From Anarhynchus alexandrinus (lineage: Eukaryota; Chordata; Aves; Charadriiformes; Charadriidae), in NCBI GenBank assembly GCA_008711295.1, contig VUYV01000061.1:3437981-3501980 (forward strand): a DNA stretch of 64,000 bases, given 5' to 3'. Position 1 is the stretch's first letter, and each line of letters begins with the position of its first letter. The notes beneath the pieces are model-generated. The model was not told the origin of the DNA. It searched no databases and saw only the letters and a program-made list of their open reading frames with translations. The position numbers were made by a program, and so were the translations under genes. Of the stretch, positions 13,401 to 25,322 are shown piece by piece.

Positions 13401-16400
13401 CAGCCTTCTTTTTGTTGCATCGCTGCTTTAGAGTAGGAGAGTACCTGATTTTGCTGAGAATATTAATGCTTAGCACCTATGTATTTCTTTACTGTGAGTC
13501 TCTGCGTGGATCTATTGGTCCAGCACTTCTCTAGATGCCTTCTTCTTACAGGCTTTTCTGTCTGTCAAGTCTAGAAGTCATCTTTATGACTTTAAAACTA
13601 GTCCATCTTGCAGAAGAATGATTCATATTTGTTCATCAGTCTTTTCAGATTGCAGGACTTCAAATATGTTTATAGATGGTTCTAAATGAAGGTGTAACGT
13701 ACACATAATAGAGGTCCCCAGAAAGATTTCTTGAAGTGCAGTATTGGTGCTTCAAATCCCTTAAGTTCAAGCCTCAGTTGTCCAAGAACAATTACAATAC
13801 TCAACCCCAAGCACAGGCAAGGCATAATATGGCAGCCTAATCTGCAGTGGACCGTATACCAGAAGCTAGGGGCTCTGCCAAATATTATCTACTTGATAGA
13901 TGGGAAATCACTGTTTTGTAATCAAATAAGATAGAGAATCTGTGAAAGCTGGAGGTTCCTTGTGTGGGTAGCAGTTCCTTGAGACACGTCTGTTAAAAAT
14001 CCTAGACATTCTTGACAAATCTACCAGTTTTACTCCCGTTGCTCTGTTAATGTGCCTTTTTTTTGGTAAATCAAAGCTTAATCATACTAGCCTTGCGGCA
14101 CCTCTTGACACAACTGCATATTGATGTCTCAAGGGCCATGGGATACTCTGGTGTACATCAGAACACTGAAGAACTGTTAAGTGATTCTTGAATCAGTCAT
14201 AACAATGCAGTGATATTGTCAGAAAGACAATTCCTGCCACATCTGAGGAAGTAGATTAAGAATGAAGATGATTAGGTCTCTTATTTGTATTAGGATTATC
14301 AGGAAGACTGATGTCAGATTCATTTATATTTCAAAGGAAGCCACCACACTGATTTTTGTAAAGGAATTTTTTTCTCCTTGGCTCAAGGCTCCCAAAAGTT
14401 TTCCAGTGATACTGCTTTTTTTTTATTGAAATAAGTTCAGAAATCTAAAAGAAAGCTTTTCCAAACTCAGGAACTAACTGGAAAATAAAGAGGGAAGCAT
14501 TATGATTTGGGGAGAGAGGTGAAAAAGGATATGCTGTGGACCAAAAGGAATTGGTTGAACTTCTAGCCTGCCATTCTCTTTGACAGTTTTAAGCACCAGA
14601 GTGATTTAGTATTGTTAAGAGTTTTTGCTGCTCTTATCCTGAGAAGCAAAGCTTAATTGTGAATCTTGAAGACCTAGCTTCTGAGAAGAAGAGAGTTTTG
14701 GGTAAGTAACTTTCTCATATTGCCTTGTTACCTTTGGTTAGTGGTGCTCCTTTTTTTTAATTATATCACCTAAGATTTATAGCTGTAAATGAAGATTTTT
14801 TTTCTTTAGGCATAGTCCATCATTTTTACATTTCCATATGTTAATGCTCATGCGTGCAACTCTGTGTTTCTAATTTAGGATTTTTTCCCGTAGAACAAAA
14901 TACGTGTATTTTTCCTATTTGACTTGTTCTTCTCCTTCAGCATATTCCCCATCTTCTTTGAAAGACAGAACAGCATAGCATAGAATCAAATCAAATCTTT
15001 TAGTTTGGAAAGGACCTTTGAGATCATCGAGTCCAGCCATTAACCTATCACTGCTAGGTCCACCACGATCCTTAGATCCTTGTAGTCTGTGGGACTTGAG
15101 TGCATAAATCACTATCATTTTTTAGATTACCGATTAATTGGAAATACCTTTGGTTTAAGAAATAATTGATCCTCAGAATGTTATACAATTAAGAGCTTAA
15201 CTCTTTAAATATCAGGAAAGACAAGAACCTTAGTTTTGAAAGGTAATGAACATCTCTGGCATAATAGTGAGCATGATCATCACCAGAGCACTTCTTACAA
15301 CAAGAAATGTAATACTTTATATAGCCTCAGCAAATACTCGGAGACTAAATACTTAAAACCCAGTACCCACCCAATGATGTCAAGTCTCAGTGGTTTTCAA
15401 GAGCACACACAGAAAATTGCTTGGTTGTCTGGAGAGACCTCTCTTGAAAATTTGTTCTGTCACTGAGTCCTGTGAACAGTATTTTAAAAGTAGAGCCTGC
15501 TTTTAAGGCCTTCACGCTAAAAAGAGTAATTATAGATATAGTGTGAAAATGTGCCCCACCAGGGTTGAGGCTACTCTAAATGTTTATAAGCTTGTTTAAA
15601 TGTATGGGTTACGTAAACAGCATTTGAAATGTAAAGCCAAGAGAAATTAACAGCCTGCTGTCAGTCAGGGGTTATTATTGTCTTCCAGTTTCTATTTACT
15701 CTGTTAGATAAGAGCTCATGAATAATGCCAAAGGCCTACTGGTATATTTAGGCTATATTGGCCAAGAGGCTCTGTGTTCACCAGAAATATATTTTTGATC
15801 CCCAGTTCATCTAGGCATTTGTCACCAGAGTTTGAGCATTTCCACAAGAAAGGCACCTCCATGTATTATAATGTATTCTTGCCGTTCCTGCACTCCTTTG
15901 TACATCTTGTGCTGCTCTCAGCTGGCTAAAGGGTGAGCACTCTTGTTTTCCTTTAGGAGGAATTCAGGAAAGGCTGCTTGGACTGTCGCCACTCAGGTGA
16001 TTTTTGCCTACCCATTGCCCTGAACAGTGGCTGGGTTCTGGTCTTAAGCGAGTGCTTCATCAGTAAGCAAGGCCAGTCTTACTCATCTTCAAACTAGCTC
16101 AGAAGATTTGTTTTTTTCTGTTTGCATGGGAAAAAAGCAGTTTCACTATATTTCACAGAATCACAGAATGGTCAGGGTTGGAAGGGACCTCTGGAGATCA
16201 TCTAGTCCAACCCCCAAGGGAGGAGAGTTCAGAAGGGAGCCTTGAGTTAATTGCATGGCAAAGACGTATTCTAAATAATTAGTTTGCTGAAATGGGAAAT
16301 GAATTTAAGATTTCATAGAATGTGAGATTTCAGTGAGAAGTTACCAGAATATTGTCTGGGAGCGGTATAAGCGAAAGACACATGTGAGTGAACTCAGTGA

Positions 16401-19400
16401 TACTACTGCTGATTCAGACTGAGAAATGCCTTTGTGCTAATGGTCCAATGTAGTCCGCAGTATCAGTGTGCAGAGATCAGTACTTGGCTGTCTTTGATTC
16501 TTTCACTTATTCAACAGTATTGTATACAAATTCACGTCTTATTTCCTTCCCATTCATGGGGCATACTATGACTTGCTTGCAGTCAAAAATTAAATGATTC
16601 AGAACTGGAGTAAGCTGTAACTCTGAAGAATGAAAAACTGAATTTTAATACCTATTCTGCTTCTTAGAGCCATCTAAAGTTTAACCACTGTTTTTAACTT
16701 AGTTTGCTGAACACGGGGCTTTGTACCCATAGCATTCAGTCTTAAGTTGTTGCAATAGAATTACAATCTTGCAGACTTAAGTGGAGAAAATTCTTACTTT
16801 CTTAGTGTAGTACGTGAAATACAAAACTTGAACATGACTTCTTACAAAGACAAAAGGGAAAGGATTGAAAGAGCCATCCTGTTTCTAACCAATACATGAG
16901 GCAAGCTTCACAGTCACACTCTGACTTCTGTAGAATGATAAAATAGGGCGTGATAGAGCTACTATTTTGGTCTAGCATTCCTCGATCCTCCAGACTAGTG
17001 ACTAGATGCTCATTTACAGCTGGCTTAACTGGGAGTGGCCTTCTGCAGAAAGCCATGGTGGTGCTCTAATTCATAATTCTGGAGCTGTAGCAAGGCGCAG
17101 TAATTCTTTTATTTCGGAGCTTAGAACATGACTACTAGTGCAGGGTGAGCGTGTTTCAGTAGTTAGAGCGACCTTAGAACGTAGCAAACTGTGCAAACTT
17201 AGTCATACGCTTTCTTTCCTCGATACAGTGTAATCTGTTTAACATTGTTATGTCATTTTAGACCCACCTTGCCAAACAGAACTCAGCAACATTCAGAAGC
17301 AGCAAGGAGGAAAGAAACTCCTAGGTGAGCCATAGATCATTCTTTTGAAGGTTTTATTGCTTACATAAATAATCCTAGTGAAACAGCAACATAAAATCAA
17401 TATTAATCCAACAAAGATAGACCGCAGTAAATTCCAGCAACAAAATTTATGAAATTTTTGAAAGCTATTAAACTTAGTTTTATTACCTTACCAACCAAAA
17501 GGTATTACATCTGTTTTATTACCCTAATAGAAGGTACGTTTTTACAGTTATAGAGGGGAAAGTCTAAGGCACTCCTAAATTAGTATCTCTGCCGATCCTC
17601 TACTTGTAATATTCTTTAAGTAATTGAAATCTTTGTTGTGAATCAGTTTATACTGTGTCAATAATACTGAAATGTAAAATCTTCATTTTACCGTTAGGCA
17701 CTGTATGAAAGCTGCAATAAGAGGCTTGGCCCAAAGTAGTCAAAACTGTATTTCTGCTAAGGATGGTTTCTAACAATAACGATACACTTCAAAATGCTTT
17801 CATATGAATGGGGTTTGTCTGCAGTTTATGTTTCTTTCAAAAAGTCTCCATTAGTTCCAGATGAAAACCAGTGGATTATTCAACCTTAGGCAAGTCACTG
17901 TCTCACAAAATAAGTCCCCAAGTGTGTCTCTTGTACTCTGGGTGGGGAACCCTTTTGGCTTAGAGCCTGAATTGCCTAGGTATTTTGCATATAAATGCAA
18001 ATTTAACATTCTTTTTTTGCATTTGTTGTTGATAAAATTGACGTGTTACACTGCATTTGCCTGCTGTGGTGAGGTAATTAGGTATTAGTAAGTAACTAAA
18101 TGGATTATAAAGTATATATTTAATAAAAATAGCTCCTAAGTCTTGTAGCAGATAGTTTGTTAGTCCAGGAAGCCTGGCCCTTATTATTCAAACTTGTCTG
18201 TACTCCACAGATTATAGAACATCCCATTCAGGGCTGGGTGCTACATATGAGCCTTTTCCCCAGAACACAGCGAAGATCTTGACTGAGACGTTCAGGGAGT
18301 AAGGAATATGCATCACAGGATCAATTAAAAATTTAAGGGAAGATTGGTCACTTCATTTCTTGAAATCAGTCCGTGACTGATACATGTTATTTTCCCTCCC
18401 ACATTTGATCCATTCAGTCAATTTCTGCTCAACTTTATTTAGTAATAGTAAACCAGTCGGTGTAGGGTCTGGAATGAGGAAACAGCAAAAGACAGTTACT
18501 TTCTGCTATAATTGTTACATTGGCCAAGAGGCAGTTTTTAATATTCTTATTCAATATCTGTATATCACAGGGCAGTACATCCCCTTATGTGATGAAGATG
18601 GGTATTACAAACCAAGTCAGTGCCATGGAGGCGTAGGGCAGTGCTGGTGTGTTGACAGATACGGTAATGAGGTAACGGGGTCCAGAACAAACGGCGCGGC
18701 AGAATGCGGTAAGTTAAGAACCCTTTGTGGCATTTGATTTAGAGGTGTTATTCCCTTTGTTTATCAACCAGATTAAATTTTTTCAGTAAGAACAGGTGTG
18801 GGACCCAACTATGTGGATTTTGAAACAAAAAATAACAAATTAAAATTTGTTATTGTTATTACTTCATTATTCTTTTGCAACTGCTATCACTGTGTCAGCT
18901 ATTATTAGACCTCATATATGTGTTTAGCATAGTGTATATAAACCTAGGGAAAATTAATTATCTAGAGCAGCATTAGAGAAGCGCCAAAATGCTTGATGAA
19001 ATCCCTTTGGGTAATCAGCATGCCAGTGAATTCATTTTGACCTTTTTTTTTCAGTTTATGTTTGAGGGACTTGCCAAAAGTTCCTAGCACACTAAATCTT
19101 CCCTTATTTTTCCCTTCCCTGCAGCACTGTGCAACTTCTTCCAAGAATTCCCATGTCACCTTTATTTGATGTCCCAGTTGTAAAAAGTGGCAATAAAATA
19201 TTTTCCTTTTTTTAAAAAAATGTCTTACATTACTCCTTTCCACTTTGTTTGCAACAAAAGAACATAGCTTGAAATAAAGGGTAAATTTAACAGGGTATTT
19301 GACATACAGGCGCAGGCTTATTGTCCATCTAAGCCAGGATCTTTCTGGAAAAATGGACAGTCCTAGATAGTTCAAGATAACATGTAAGAACTGAACAATA

Positions 19401-19911
19401 GACAGTGTATATTATCAGTAGTCCTTTTTGTCATCTGCAAGTTGGACCTGTATCTCTTTCAGTTGTTACTGGCAGCCATTATAGTTCTATAAATCCATAA
19501 AATTTGTCTCCTTTTGTTAACATTGAGAAATTCACCCCTATTGAAGTAGTTTTCTTTGAAGACAAAATATTTTTTTGTATTATTTGTGTTTTATTTCTAT
19601 ATCACACTATGTAGTTTAAAATAAGTAATTGTCCTGAAACTAAATATTCTGGTGTTCCTTTTGTATGCTCACAAATACTATACTATAAATTTGTAGTGTA
19701 TCTTGTGTGCCTTTTCTATAACTATCATACCTTTTTAGCTATTGATTTAGAGACTTCAGGTGATTTTGCCTCTGGCGATTTCCATGAATGGACAGATGAT
19801 GAAGATGACGAAGATGAAATAATGAATGATGAAGACGAAATTGAAGATGACGATGAAGATGAAGGAGATGATGATGTTGATGATGACGATGATCATGATG
19901 GATATATTTGA
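10208..19911 (+). CDS. SPOCK3: SPOCK3 (testican-3), C-terminal half, four exons (partial gene)
   Basis: Testican-3 is a secreted, brain-enriched heparan/chondroitin sulfate proteoglycan of the SPARC/BM-40 family; in mammals it has been linked to inhibition of membrane-type MMP activation. The joined exons 10208-10429, 17262-17324, 18571-18708 and 19739-19911 encode 197 residues and a TGA stop. The order is EF-hand pair, thyroglobulin type-1 domain, acidic tail, which is the testican C-terminal layout. SPOCK3 is chosen over SPOCK1 and SPOCK2 from words such as FNRLDTNYDLLLDQSEL, QYIPLCDEDGYY and SGDFASGDFHEWTD, which match testican-3 as I remember it. All junctions are phase 1 and the reading frame is intact. 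The signal peptide, N-terminal region and Kazal domain lie upstream of the window; I found no earlier exon in 1-10207. Confidence 0.95.
14975..15118 (-). mobile_element. CR1 LINE 3'-end fragment
   Basis: The + strand reads CATAGAATCAAATC, then a diverged GGAAAGGACCTTTGAGATCATCGAGTCCA-like segment, which is the reverse complement of a CR1 3' end. Only the last 140 or so bases are recognisable, and divergence suggests an old or distinct subfamily. It lies antisense in a SPOCK3 intron. Outer limits are approximate. Confidence 0.75.
16154..16230 (-). mobile_element. CR1 LINE 3'-terminal fragment (short)
   Basis: The + strand shows CACAGAATCACAGAATGG, then GGTTGGAAGGGACCTCTGG and TCTAGTCCAACCCCC. 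This is the reverse complement of a CR1 3' terminus with its octamer repeats. About 75 bp are recognisable before similarity stops. Confidence 0.88.
17262..17324 (+). CDS. SPOCK3: SPOCK3 exon: linker and start of thyroglobulin type-1 domain
   Basis: This 63-nt exon, too short to stand out as an open frame, was located by splice logic. Acceptor TTTTAG ends at 17261 and donor GTGAGC begins at 17325. With the carried G it encodes DPPCQTELSNIQKQQGGKKL plus L. The DPPC cysteine is the first conserved Cys of the thyroglobulin type-1 repeat, followed by the basic linker seen in testicans. It is phase 1 on both sides and a multiple of three, so skipping it would keep the frame but remove the first Cys of the domain. 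Confidence 0.93.
   Translation, partial: THLAKQNSATFRSSKEERNS
17325..18570 (+). other. SPOCK3: SPOCK3 intron inside the thyroglobulin type-1 domain
   Basis: This 1246-bp intron has a GTGAGC donor and a TATCACAG acceptor, phase 1. It contains no recognisable repeat or exon. Confidence 0.85.
18571..18708 (+). CDS. SPOCK3: SPOCK3 exon: core of thyroglobulin type-1 (thyropin) domain
   Basis: This 138-nt exon lies between acceptor TATCACAG and donor GTAAGT. It encodes GQYIPLCDEDGYYKPSQCHG, then a stretch containing GQCWCVDRYGNEV, and ends at NGAAEC with a split Ala codon. The QC...CWCV...C pattern with the GYY and YGNE words is diagnostic of a thyroglobulin type-1 domain. In several proteins this fold inhibits cysteine proteases or metalloproteinases. 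The same frame is open for 187 nt upstream into the intron (from 18384), which looks like chance: that stretch has no domain similarity and the acceptor at 18569-18570 fits the family boundary. Confidence 0.95.
18709..19738 (+). other. SPOCK3: SPOCK3 last intron
   Basis: This 1030-bp intron has a GTAAGT donor and a CTTTTTAG acceptor, phase 1. A 137-codon open frame on the reverse strand (18962-19375) has no recognisable domain and is treated as chance. Confidence 0.85.
19739..19911 (+). CDS. SPOCK3: SPOCK3 terminal coding exon: GAG-attachment sites and acidic tail
   Basis: Acceptor CTTTTTAG ends at 19738. The exon completes an Ala codon and encodes 56 further residues to TGA at 19909-19911. 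The tail starts IDLETSGDFASGDFHEWTD; the two Ser-Gly pairs close to acidic residues are the expected glycosaminoglycan attachment sites of testican-3. The remaining 37 or so residues are almost all Asp/Glu and end HDGYI. At DNA level this is a GAT/GAA/GAC-rich pseudo-repeat, so tail length may vary between species or alleles. The reverse strand also happens to be open here, but only as a shadow of the repeat. Confidence 0.95.
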
Positions 19912-20349
19912 TGATATTAGGGGGTCCATGAATTGTACCTTTCTAAAATTCACAAGATGACATTTCATAAAATCCCTTTGCTCTCCAAGATCAAAAGGAT
20001 TCTAACAAACATGTATATTTTGTATGATTATTTCAAACATTGCAGCTGGAGTCATAGACTTTTTTCGTTTAAATGAGAATAATTATATTATGTGCTTTTG
20101 AGTTTTTAAATGCCTTTGTGCTGAAGAAAACACATTGGAAGTCTAGCCTGAAGAAAGAAATGTTATGTGCTACTGAAAATATAAATGTGCAAAAACACAC
20201 TATAAAGACAACCATTCTCTTTAAAACTCCAGTGAAAAGATATTTGCCCTTACTTGGAACTGTGCATGTCCTCTTCAGAACACATACTGTAACTTAACTT
20301 TAGTTCTGTCAGTGTTTTAGGCCCTGCGGGCTTTGCAAATTGTCCATTT

Positions 20350-20459
20350 AATAAATCAAAAATGTATTACAGTAGAAAAACATTGGTGCACGAGTAGCAT
20401 CTCACCAGCCTTTAATTAACCAAAGGTATGGAGAAGAATTATCAGGAGGGAAAAATAAA
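20350..20459 (+). promoter_or_regulatory. SPOCK3: Candidate proximal poly(A) signals of SPOCK3 (two AATAAA)
   Basis: AATAAA occurs at 20350-20355 and 20454-20459, about 440 and 540 nt after the stop. These could give short 3' UTR isoforms. Use is not shown by sequence alone. Confidence 0.3.
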
Positions 20460-21453
20460 GCAAAGTCCTCCTTTGTGTTTGCATTTGTAGTTATGTTTTT
20501 TGTTAGGAAATGGCTAGGTTATTGAAAGGATTTTTCAAAAGCAGTAGCATGGACAAGCAACAATTCTGTAATTCTAAAGTTTTCTTGTCCTTCCTTAATT
20601 TGTTTTCTTTCCTGTCAAGGTCATACAGGCTTTATCATTATTTACTCAAACATTGCTTCACCCTTTGTTGTTTCTCTGTATTTCTCTAATCAGATTAGCG
20701 TAAAATATTTTACGTGGGGAAAAAAAAGTCCTTAAAATTATATTACCTTTATACATGACTGTATTTCAGAGTATTGGCACTTACCCCAAGGTAGCTTTTA
20801 ATAAATGTATAATGATACTTTTTATTTTCTTAATTCAGGAAATAGTTTTGCATCTTTATCTTTATTCATGTTGTTTTCCGTTATTAGTACAGAAGCTTAG
20901 AGAACGTATTGTAAAGGTGCCTTGCAAAATAGAAATAGAGAGGTTTTAGCATGCATACCAGTATAGGATGTTAGGCAATAGCTAAGCACACCCAATTACC
21001 AAATTAATACCAGTATAGGTACTGCTGCTGGAATGAAGAAAATGGGTTACTTTAATTTTTTTCCTAATGTTATGTAATTACCATGTGGACTAGATTATAA
21101 TTATTGTGTAGAGTAGCACTTAAGATTTGACTGTAGAGAAAATTACTTTAATCACTGTATTTATGTTAGCATGTTAATTAATTGTGTAGACATTTTGGGA
21201 CTCCACCATCTTTGTTCATATCATATCTATTGCTTTCTGTCCACGATAAAATTGACGTGACCTGTATAATGTAATACTACAGGTTGTATAATTTCAAAAT
21301 CGGATCACTGGTTTCCCATCGTTAATTAAAAGGAAAATCAGTTTCTTATTTGAATTAATTTCTACACATTAAATAATAAATTTATTGTTTATCCTATGTA
21401 ATATTGAAAAGTATAATGCATTTTCTTTTTTACTGTTTCTGTATAGTTTGCAA

Positions 21454-21459
21454 AATAAA
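21454..21459 (+). promoter_or_regulatory. SPOCK3: Candidate distal poly(A) signal of SPOCK3 (AATAAA)
   Basis: Canonical hexamer about 1.54 kb after the stop codon, followed by a T-rich stretch some 45-60 nt on. It is one of several candidates and is chosen on expected UTR length. Confidence 0.4.
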
Positions 21460-23958
21460 GACCCTTGTAACCAACCTTTGGCCAGTATAGCCCATCATTT
21501 TGACTTTTTGCATAGTTTGAAATTTTGAAACAGGAAGAATTGATGTTTCAGATACATTTCACCTATTAAAGTATGTATTTATTTGTATAAAGCCATTTAT
21601 TAATGTTTTATTTCCAGTAAAGAATTTTTGACTAAGGCGAAATCCATAGGGAGCTTTTATTTTTCTGTATTTTTTCCTGAATTTTCTATAGCTTTGTTTA
21701 TGTACTTTTATGACATTGTCTTCATTACATAGTAAAGAAAGAGATACTTCTTTTCAAACTCTGTCATAATTTGTGGGGCATAGTTGTATTATTTTCTTAA
21801 ATAAAAGTAGATAAGAGTTTACCATTCCAATATAGTGGGATTTTATCAGAGAACAGTTTCTTATGGCTGAAATTAACTGATATATAAATTGATTTTAAAT
21901 AAAGAAGCTAAAGAAAAAATGTTGTCATTATTGGCTGATGTAGAAAGTACTGTTTGTGGTTTGTTTTTTTCTGATGTGACAAGTGGTCATTAGATGACAA
22001 ACTAAAAATGGATTTCATTAAAACTTGTGATATTAGGAGCATTAAAGTATGGAAAGATGGTTCATAATGTGTTTAGCCTAATGGGATTACAGTAAGGAGA
22101 CCATTCTAAAATGAACTGTCATGCAGAAGAGCACAAAAGAAGTTTATATTCTTTCTTCCCTGAAAATTCCCTGCTGAACTGGAAGAGGAGGGAATATGCA
22201 TGAATTTTAGTCCCTGAGTATCAAAGGTACCTATCATAAAGTCAGAAGTAAGTCAAGAGAGCTAAATTTACTAAAGAATGGTGACAGCGGAGGTTCACAG
22301 TCATTTTGGAGAATTTTTGTGGTCCAAAACTAAAACAGCAACAAACAACACTTGTGTTGTTTCTCATTCATGAAAAAAAGCCAGAGAAGAGATCAATAGT
22401 GTGAGACTTCCTTTGAAAATGTCCTTCCTTTTTTTAAAAAATAGGTAAATTTGTGTATGAATTAATATTATGGTGTTGATTTGCTTTCATGATACCAAAT
22501 GAACTGGAAACTACTTCACTGCAGCGTTAAGAAATGCATGAAGTCAGGATCAGGTAGAACAAATAAAGGCAAAGGCTGATAATTTAAAATGGCTAAATAA
22601 CTAAACCATTCAGAATCTTTTTCCTTCTTTCTGTCATATGCAAAAATTTGCACAGAAGTTATGTCCTCATGAGAACAGTCAGGCAAAAAGCAGTAGGGAG
22701 GCCCTGACTTTAAAACTTCATTATTTTTACAGTGTTCCTGTCATCTGTTGTTGGTTTTTCTTGATCTTATAATTGTGCACATATATATGTACTTATAAAT
22801 ATGCAAAGATACTGATATAAATTTAGAGATTTTCGGACACGGTGGTTAATCCTTGTGTTCTTCTGAGAATGTGTGGAATTATAGTTCTCAGATTCATTGA
22901 AAAGTAAGGAATACTGAGTTCAGTAAAATCAATTATTAGATAGTCTTTGAAGGTAATATTTCAGGTCAAGCCACATAGGTCTGCTTAGTTTAAAAGAAAA
23001 TTAATTAGTGTCATTTGTTTGCTTATACAAAAATTGGATTATTGTACAAGACTGAGAAAGGTAGACCATAATGATAGTAGGAAAATTTTTACTTGTTTCA
23101 TGCACATGGACAAGAACTGGATTTCTTTTATTATTATTATTAAAGAATCCACTGCCCAAATGGAATAATAAAAGTTTATCAGAAAGTGGATTAATTTTAC
23201 ATTTCATAGGAAATTGAAAAATATCTATTTACAGGATTTCTTCATTAGAACGGTGTATATATTTCTAATTACTAAATGCTTTTAAAAATTGGATTTAAAT
23301 AGAGCTGTGGCAGCACAAATTCATTTGAAATACAGTAATCCTTTTTACGTTTTTTCCACTAAACTAAACATATTAGTAGCAAATCATCCACAATTTTATT
23401 TCAGCTAGTTCAGTGGAGACTTAAGTAGTTTGTCACCAAGTTTCTGTTTGAAGAAACAGATGGGGGGAATAAACATGAAGAACAATATAATGGATTGGAA
23501 GAATCTCCAACTTAAACAGTTATCACTGGGTAAGTAATTAAAATTAAAATATCAAATGTTTTAAAAAACCCAACCCATTCTTGAAGGCAAGTGCCATATT
23601 GGACATGCTGAAGTAATAGAGTAACCCTTTGTCATGAGTAGATCTCTGCTAACACTGTGTCATTGTACTCGTTGTGCAGCATGGGTGCAGTTTGCTAACT
23701 TGCTAATTCATCCAGTGAAATGGCAGTAGAAATGACTCTTTGAAGTTAAGGAACCAGAGCAAGAATGGGAAACAGAGTTGCCTAGCCTAAAAGATGACAA
23801 TTCCGCTTGAATTTTTTGTTGCGTTTCAGATGCCAATTGAACCAAATCCTGAAAAAGAGACTACTGCGCAATATCTGTCTGTCCTCCTGAAGGTGAGTTT
23901 TACAAGTGATATGTGCATGCCTATTTTTAAAACAAATCTCCGTGCTATAACGTCAGTA

Positions 23959-24352
23959 ATCATAGAATCATAGAATGGTTTAGGTTGGAAGGGACCTTAA
24001 AGATCATCCCGTTCCAAACCCCCTGCCATAGACAGGGACACCTCCCACTAGACCAGGTTGCTCAAAGCCCTATCCACCCTGGCCTTGAACACCTCCAGGG
24101 AATGGGGCATCCACAACTTCCCTGGGCAATTTGTTCCAGCGCCTCACCACCCTCATAGTGAAAAATTTCTTCCTAATATCTATTCTAAATCTCCCTACTT
24201 ACAGTTTGAAGCCATTACCCCTCACCCTATCACTACATGCCCTTGTAAAAAGTCTCTCTCCAGCTTTCCTGTAGTCTCCCTTCAGATGCTGGAAGGCTGT
24301 TATAAGGGTCTCCACAGAGCCTTCTCTTCTTCAGGCTGAACAATTCCAACTC
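23959..24352 (-). mobile_element. CR1 LINE 3'-end fragment
   Basis: Starts with tandem ATCATAGAATCATAGAATGG, then GGTTGGAAGGGACCTTAAAG and the antisense of the ORF2 C-terminal tail (LEVFK, HW..LP and FSLE-type words in reverse). Similarity ends near the reversed CTGAA-GAAGAGAAGG segment. It is inverted relative to the CR1 at about 24893-25322. Confidence 0.93.
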
Positions 24353-24892
24353 GAATAACACAGAATATTTTACATCTCTTCACCAGCTTTCCACATGACC
24401 CCACAGAAAAATTTGATTAAAACTTTAGACAAGGGTAACCACAAAACTTGTGCTCATGCCTATAACCATTTTTTCCAAGATGGTCAAAATTTATCACTTA
24501 AAATCAAGATGGACAGAGAGGTGGCCTGTTATCCCTGCCTGCCCATAGCATTCACAGCTGTTTTGTAAACTCAAAGGACATTCTGCAGTCTGAATGCACA
24601 TCCTTCCAATTAGGGTCATTATTCTGCTTGTCAGGCAAATGCAGTTTAAAAACAGCTGGCTATAGCCAGCAGAAGGCACTGAGAGTGTGCTCTGTAAGTC
24701 TTGCTGTTGATATCAGATACCCATTTTACAATGACTCTCAAATTCCTTTCCCTTCTCATAGTTTGTTTACCTCACAGGCTTGCATTCCTGTGAGATTTTG
24801 GTGAGATTAAGTTGTCCACTGGACTTTAGTCCCCATGAAGAAGAGGAGTTTGGATCTCTTCTACTGTAACTGTAGTTCTTCTGATTGATTTT

Positions 24893-25322
24893 GATTGATT
24901 GAAGGTTCTAGAGCACAAGTCTTATGAGGAGCAGCTAAGAGAACTGGGGTTGTTTAGCCTGGAGAAACGGAGGCTCAGGGGAGACCTTGTCACTCTCTAC
25001 CACTACTTGAAAGGAGGTTGTAGCGCAGTGGGGGTTGATCTCTTCTCCCAAGTTACAAGTGATGGGACAAGAGGAAATGGCCTCACGTTGCACCAGGGGA
25101 GGTTTATTTTGGATATTAGGAAAATTTTTTTCTCTGAAAGGGTTGTCAAGCATTGGAACAGGCTGCCCAGGGAAGTGGTGGAGTCACCATCCCTGGAGGT
25201 ATTTGATAGATGTGGAGAAGTAGCGCTTAGGGACATGATTTAGTGGTGGGCTTGGCAGGGCTAGGTTAACGGTTGGACTTGATGATCTTAAAGGTCTTCC
25301 AGTCTAAACGGTTCTATGATTC
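24893..25322 (+). mobile_element. CR1 LINE 3'-end fragment
   Basis: Begins in the ORF2 tail (open frame 24899-25243 with [20 protein letters not shown] and SLEVF words) and ends in GGTTCTATGATTC, the CR1 terminus. It is 5'-truncated like most CR1 copies and has a relatively intact tail frame. Confidence 0.93.

Larger units (their letters stand above)
10430..17261 (+). other. SPOCK3: SPOCK3 intron between EF-hand exon and short linker exon
   Basis: This 6.8-kb intron has a GTAAAA donor and a TTTTAG acceptor. It holds an A-rich patch at about 10596-10622 and two short minus-strand CR1 fragments (about 14975-15118 and 16154-16230). It also holds AATAAA hexamers shortly after the donor (10761-10766, 10818-10823) that could serve intronic polyadenylation. 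No coding exon was recognised inside it. Confidence 0.85.
19912..21480 (+). other. SPOCK3: Probable SPOCK3 3' UTR
   Basis: AT-rich sequence follows the stop codon directly, with AATAAA hexamers at 20350-20355, 20454-20459, 20800-20805, 21375-21380 and 21454-21459. The hexamer at 21454-21459 is embedded in CAAAATAAAG, and a 3' end about 20 nt later gives a UTR near 1.5 kb, close to what I recall for mammalian SPOCK3. The end is an estimate. Later hexamers at 21800-21805 and 21898-21903 could extend it. Confidence 0.5.

Noticed and set aside
18384..18570. In-frame extension upstream of the thyroglobulin exon
   Set aside because: The strong acceptor at 18569-18570 and the family's exon boundary explain the start; the upstream peptide has no testican similarity.
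18962..19375. 137-codon open frame antisense in the last SPOCK3 intron
   Set aside because: No recognisable domain; low-complexity A/T-rich codons; likely chance.
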